Below the pieces are notes generated by a model. It did no database searches. It was not told the origin of the DNA and worked only from the letters and a program-made list of their open reading frames with translations. The position numbers and the translations under genes were made by a program. A stretch of 8,862 nt of DNA from Actinomycetota bacterium (GTDB taxonomy: Bacteria; Actinomycetota; Actinomycetes; Streptosporangiales; Streptosporangiaceae). Location: NCBI GenBank assembly GCA_003242605.1, contig QGUZ01000201.1, positions 1 to 8,862 of the forward strand, given 5' to 3'. Positions 6,364 to 8,862 of the stretch are shown here, one piece after another; within the stretch, counting starts at the first letter, position 1; every line of letters starts with the position of its first letter.

Positions 6364-6795
6364 ATGGTGCAAGGACCAAACCCCGCGCCTGATTCCCCGG
6401 CGCACGGACCCGGCGCGCCGAGCGGCGACGTCTACGACTGGTTCCGGCGCGGGGTACGGCTCCTGGAGGAGGGCAGCCCGGCGGCGGCCGCGGCCCTGCT
6501 CGAGCGCGCCGCCACCGCCGAGCCGGAGTCGCGGAGCATCCGGGAGGCGCTGGCCCGCGCCCAGTTCAACTCGCGCCGGTACGCGGAGGCCGCCGAGAAC
6601 TTCCGCTGGATCGTGTCCGCCAACCCGACCGAGGACTACGCCTACTACGGCCTCGGCCTGTCGCTGTGGCGCACCGGCGACATGGAGGCCGCCCAGGAGC
6701 CGCTCGCGATCGCCGTCGCGATGCGCCCGGACCTGCGGCACTACGCCTCCGCGCTGCGGCAGGTCCGCGCCACCCTGCGGGCGAGGCGCGGATGA
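6364..6795 (+). CDS. Small tetratricopeptide-repeat protein
   Basis: 143 residues. After a Pro/Gly/Ala-rich start (1-22), three TPR-like units follow: about 23-56 (YDWFRRGVRLLEEGSPAAAA), 57-90 (ALARAQFNSRRYAEAAENF) and 91-124 (YYGLGLSLWRTGDMEAA), each ending in an A..P-type turn (AEPE, SANPTE, AMRPDL). A basic helix (125-143) closes the protein. TPR units form a protein-binding scaffold, so it is probably a cytosolic adaptor; the partner is unknown. It has the place and form of the mycobacterial Rv1691-type gene upstream of the phosphatase (from memory). The start is fixed by a strong ribosome binding site. Its stop TGA at 6793-6795 overlaps an in-frame ATG of the phosphatase gene at 6792, so the two are almost certainly one transcript and perhaps translationally coupled. 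Confidence 0.9.
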   Translation: MVQGPNPAPDSPAHGPGAPSGDVYDWFRRGVRLLEEGSPAAAAALLERAATAEPESRSIREALARAQFNSRRYAEAAENFRWIVSANPTEDYAYYGLGLSLWRTGDMEAAQEPLAIAVAMRPDLRHYASALRQVRATLRARRG

Positions 6796-6809
6796 GGGGG
6801 GAGACGGGC

Positions 6810-7853
6810 ATGACGGACACCGAGACCCGGGACCCCGAGGCGTCGGACGGCGAGCCGCCGCTCATCGCCGGGTACGACGCGCTCCTGCTCGACCTCGACG
6901 GCGTCGTGTACCTCGGCCGCGGTGCCGTACCCGGCGCGCCCGAGTCGCTGAGCCGCGCCGCCGAGCGCGGCGTGCGCCTCGCCTACGTCACCAACAACGC
7001 CTCCCGCACCCCGGCCGCGATCGCCGACCACCTCGCCGCCCTCGGCGTGCCCGCCACGCCGGAGGACGTGGTCACCTCGGCGCAGGCCGCCGCGCGGCTC
7101 GTCGCCGAGCGGGTGCCCGCGGGCTCCCCGGTGCTCGTGGTGGGCGGCATGGGGCTGCGGCAGGCGCTGCGCGCCCGCGGCCTGCGCCCGGTCTCCACCG
7201 CCGCGGAGAACCCCGTCGCGGTCGTCCAGGGCATGTCCCCGGACCTTTCCTACCCGCTGCTCGCCGAGGGCGTGCTCGCGGTACGGCGCGGCGCCTGGTT
7301 CGTCGCCACCAACGGCGACCACACGATGCCGACGCAGCGCGGCGAGCTGCCGGGCAACGGGTCGATGGTGCGGGTCATCGCCACCGCCACCGGCGTCGAG
7401 CCGGTGATGGCGGGCAAGCCCGAGCCGCCGCTGCACCGCGAGTCGATCCTGCGCACCGGGGCGCGCCGCCCGCTCATCGTGGGCGACCGGCTCGACACCG
7501 ACATCGCCGGGGCGAACCGGGCCGGCGCGGACAGCCTGCTCGTGCTCACCGGCGTCACCACGCCTCTCGACGTGCTCACCGCCGAACCGATCCACCGGCC
7601 CACCCACATCGCCGCCGACCTGCGCGGCCTGCACCGGCCCGCGGCGACGCCGGTGCGCGACGGGTCCGGCTGGCGATGCGGGGGCTGGCTCGCCCGCTGG
7701 GCGGACGGCAGGCTCCACCTCGACCGGGAGGCGGCGGCCGCCGATCCGATCGACGGGCTGCGCGCCTCCTGCGCGGCCGTGTGGGAGGGCGTGGGCGCCG
7801 GCCGGGCGGACGACGACGCGGTCAAGGCCGCGCTCGCGGCGCTCGACGGCTGA
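6810..7853 (+). CDS. HAD-IIA family phosphatase, glycerol-3-phosphate phosphatase-like
   Basis: 347 residues. All four haloacid-dehalogenase motifs are present: DLDGVVYLG with nucleophile D28 and acid D30, YVTNN (T61), K203 in MAGKPEP, and GDRLDTD with D226 and D231. The long cap inserted between motifs II and III is typical of the HAD-IIA (NagD/AraL/PGP) group. Synteny with a TPR gene before it and a small protein after it matches mycobacterial Rv1692, reported as a D,L-glycerol-3-phosphate phosphatase in phospholipid glycerol recycling. That substrate is inferred here. Residues about 285-347 form a C-terminal extension (GWRCGGWLARWADGRLHL...) seen in actinobacterial members, probably a small accessory domain. 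ATG 6810 is chosen for GGGGGGAG six bases upstream; ATG 6792, overlapping the TPR stop, would add six residues. It is cytosolic, with no signal sequence. Only 12 bp separate its stop from the convergent SCP2 gene, leaving no room for a terminator. Confidence 0.92.
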   Translation: MTDTETRDPEASDGEPPLIAGYDALLLDLDGVVYLGRGAVPGAPESLSRAAERGVRLAYVTNNASRTPAAIADHLAALGVPATPEDVVTSAQAAARLVAERVPAGSPVLVVGGMGLRQALRARGLRPVSTAAENPVAVVQGMSPDLSYPLLAEGVLAVRRGAWFVATNGDHTMPTQRGELPGNGSMVRVIATATGVEPVMAGKPEPPLHRESILRTGARRPLIVGDRLDTDIAGANRAGADSLLVLTGVTTPLDVLTAEPIHRPTHIAADLRGLHRPAATPVRDGSGWRCGGWLARWADGRLHLDREAAAADPIDGLRASCAAVWEGVGAGRADDDAVKAALAALDG

Positions 7854-7865
7854 GCGCCGCCGGGG

Positions 7866-8213
7866 TCACAGCAACCGGCGCAGGCGGAGCAGGTCGCCGA
7901 GGCTGGCGTCGATCTTCACCCGGCCGCCGAGCAGGGCGCGGGCGAGGTCGAGCTCGCCGTTCACCAGCCGGAGCAGGTCGTCGCTGGTGAGGGTGAGCCT
8001 GATCTCGGGCTGGCGGCCGTCCGGGAACGGCGACTCGGTGAACGGGTCGAGGCCGTCGGGGTGGATCCGGCCGTAGAAGACCACGCCGATGTCGGAGAGG
8101 CGGCAACTGAGCGTGCGCTCCACGACGTGCTTGGTCCGGATCTCCTCGTCGAGCTCGTGGAACCGCTCAACGAGCTTGTCCAGCGCCGCGCGACACTCCT
8201 CGACGCTCGCCAT
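7866..8213 (-). CDS. SCP2 sterol-binding-domain-like small protein
   Basis: 115 residues, matching the single-domain SCP2-like proteins of Streptomyces and relatives by memory. The N-terminal helix (1-28, VEECRAALDKLVERFHELDEEI) is followed by strands ending in CRLSDIGVVFYGRI (37-50), a loop with DPFTESPFPDGRQPE, and the most typical part, IRLTLTSDDLLRLVNGELDLARALLGGRVKIDASLGDLLRLRRLL (71-115), which has the SCP2 pattern of a strand, helix, 'G.l....a...G.v.v.gs' and final helix. The fold forms a hydrophobic tunnel for lipids or acyl groups. Bacteria of this type generally make no sterols, so the ligand is unknown. The start ATG 8213 is preceded at seven bases by GAGGG. No signal peptide. It is convergent with the phosphatase gene and divergent from the gene at 8623. 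Confidence 0.87.
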   Translation of the reverse strand: MASVEECRAALDKLVERFHELDEEIRTKHVVERTLSCRLSDIGVVFYGRIHPDGLDPFTESPFPDGRQPEIRLTLTSDDLLRLVNGELDLARALLGGRVKIDASLGDLLRLRRLL

Positions 8214-8240
8214 TCGGTGGCCCTCGCTTTCTGCGGCCGC

Positions 8241-8269
8241 TCGATACGTTTCCTACCTACGGACCGTAA
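8241..8269 (-). promoter_or_regulatory. Candidate promoter of the SCP2 gene
   Basis: On the minus strand TTACGG (8269-8264) and TATCGA (8246-8241) are 17 bases apart. Transcription would start near 8234, giving a short leader of about 20 bases that includes the ribosome binding site. Confidence 0.35.
8258..8268. promoter_or_regulatory. Palindrome TACGGACCGTA, possible operator
   Basis: An 11-bp perfect palindrome around a central A overlaps the -35 box and spacer of the candidate SCP2 promoter. It is flanked by less GC-rich sequence than the rest of the region. A repressor or activator site is plausible from position; the protein is unknown. Confidence 0.4.
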
Positions 8270-8534
8270 CTGTTCCCGGCGGTGCCGCGCGCGGCCCGCC
8301 GGGCGAACATTGCCCACCGGCATCCTGACGCGAAACACGGGTTCCCCCATCCCGTTCCGCCCCGGGCCGCCCCGGCGGCCCCGCCCGCGCCCGCCGTACC
8401 GGAGCCCGCTGAACCGAATGATCACCGCGCGCGTAGCCCATCACGGGTGGCCCCTCACACCCAAGGCCCGGCACACCCGGGCGGCGCGCGTCCACAGCAC
8501 GGCATCGGCCGCACCGACCGGGCCACCGGACGGC

Positions 8535-8540
8535 TAGGGT
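8535..8540 (+). promoter_or_regulatory. Candidate -10 box of the right-edge gene
   Basis: TAGGGT resembles actinobacterial -10 boxes and lies 83 bases before the ATG at 8623. No good -35 hexamer is seen at 17-18 bases upstream, so this is tentative. Confidence 0.3.
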
Positions 8541-8612
8541 CGGGGGCGGGCACGATGCGCGGGCCCGCGAGGCCCGCCGCGATGCGCCTACCGACGACGG
8601 CACCGGTGGACG

Positions 8613-8620
8613 AAGGAGAG
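8613..8620 (+). promoter_or_regulatory. Ribosome binding site of the right-edge gene
   Basis: AAGGAGAG lies just upstream of ATG 8623 (four bases after AAGGAG) and supports that start. Confidence 0.7.
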
Positions 8621-8622
8621 GC

Positions 8623-8862
8623 ATGATCGCAAGCGGTGGCGACGGCGAGGGACGGCACGTCCCACGGCTCTCGCAGGCCTCCACGGAGCGGGCCGCGCCC
8701 GGCGGCGGCCGTCCCGGCCCCGGCGACGGGCCCGGCGGCTCGGCGGCCGCGCCGGTCGAGGCCGCGCTCGCCCCGCTGCGGCGGCTGGAGACGCTGCCGG
8801 TGCGCGAGCACGTCGCCGTGTACGGGCAGGTGCTCGCCGACCTGGAGGCGACGCTCGCCACC
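8623..8862 (+). CDS. Small conserved protein of the tlyA locus, 3' end outside window
   Basis: Only the first 80 codons are in the window and no stop is reached. Residues 1-43 are low-complexity, rich in Gly, Pro and Ala, and probably disordered. From about 44 the sequence becomes ordered: VEAALAPLRRLETLPVREHVAVYGQVLADLEATLA. This helical pattern (leucine-rich helix, LPVREHVAVYGQV, second helix) matches by memory the short proteins encoded just before tlyA in actinobacteria (position of Rv1693 in mycobacteria). If so, the protein ends soon after the edge and tlyA follows. Function unknown. The start is supported by the ribosome binding site at 8613-8620. The long N-terminal extension before the conserved part is unusual, so an internal start further on is possible, though none has a good binding site. 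Confidence 0.72.
   Translation, partial: MIASGGDGEGRHVPRLSQASTERAAPGGGRPGPGDGPGGSAAAPVEAALAPLRRLETLPVREHVAVYGQVLADLEATLAT

Larger units (their letters stand above)
8214..8622. other. Divergent intergenic region between SCP2 and the right-edge gene
   Basis: 409 bases with no supported gene. The left end holds the SCP2 ribosome binding site (8221-8225 on the minus strand), candidate promoter and palindrome. The middle, about 8280-8530, is Pro/Ala/Arg-coding-like in several frames but has no ribosome binding site, and I see nothing definite in it. The right end has a possible promoter (8535-8540), a 12-bp palindrome CGCGGGCCCGCG (8558-8569) and the ribosome binding site of the right-edge gene. 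Confidence 0.6.

Noticed and set aside
6741..7718. 325-codon minus-strand frame antisense to the HAD phosphatase
   Set aside because: Shadow frame with no motif; the plus strand has all four HAD motifs.
8558..8569. 12-bp palindrome CGCGGGCCCGCG as an operator
   Set aside because: Made only of G and C in a region of very high GC content, so chance is likely; kept only as a note in the intergenic entry.
8253..8622. Overlapping open frames in the divergent gap left of the right-edge gene
   Set aside because: None has a binding site or recognisable composition; all are explained by high GC content.

Overview
The window comes from a high-GC actinomycete. The coding regions are GC-rich with GC-ending codons, the 23S and 5S rRNA look actinobacterial, and the right-hand genes follow the order of the mycobacterial Rv1691-Rv1692-Rv1693 block that leads into tlyA. 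A member of the Streptosporangiales (for example a Thermobispora- or Thermomonospora-like thermophile) would fit, but the genus is a guess from general character, not from a search.

Layout. (1) Positions 1-1206 hold the 3' third of a 23S rRNA gene (the 5' part lies outside the window), a short spacer and a 5S rRNA gene. Two strong tandem intrinsic terminators at 1214-1299 close the rRNA operon. (2) After a gap of about 340 bp with a candidate promoter and hairpins, a plus-strand gene (1637-3817) encodes an unusual three-part protein: a 190-residue Arg/Gly/Asp-rich disordered N-terminus, a helical TPR-like core and a long Ala/Pro/Asp/Glu-rich tail. Its 3' end overlaps the next gene by 127 bp in convergent orientation. 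(3) Two minus-strand genes follow: a metallo-beta-lactamase-fold hydrolase (3691-4632) and a DUF1015 protein (4987-6249), separated by a hairpin-rich gap of 354 bp. (4) A 114-bp divergent control region with three CTGATTG repeats separates DUF1015 from a plus-strand pair: a small TPR protein (6364-6795) and an overlapping or closely spaced HAD-IIA phosphatase (6810-7853) resembling the mycobacterial glycerol-3-phosphate phosphatase. (5) A small SCP2 (sterol-carrier-like) protein lies convergently on the minus strand (7866-8213). A divergent 409-bp region then leads to the start of a small conserved protein (8623 to the right edge), the type that precedes tlyA in other actinobacteria.

How it fits together. 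The TPR-HAD pair and the partial right-edge gene look like parts of a conserved housekeeping block (TPR, phosphatase, small protein, then probably tlyA, NAD kinase and recN beyond the edge). The minus-strand SCP2 gene splits this block. If tlyA does follow, the methyltransferase gene would be linked to an rRNA operon containing its 23S target (helix 69, here 23-41). I see no transposon, phage, CRISPR or toxin-antitoxin system. The less explained items are the RGG-like/TPR/acidic protein beside the rRNA operon, the repeat-bearing divergent promoter, and the DUF1015 protein, whose function I cannot state.
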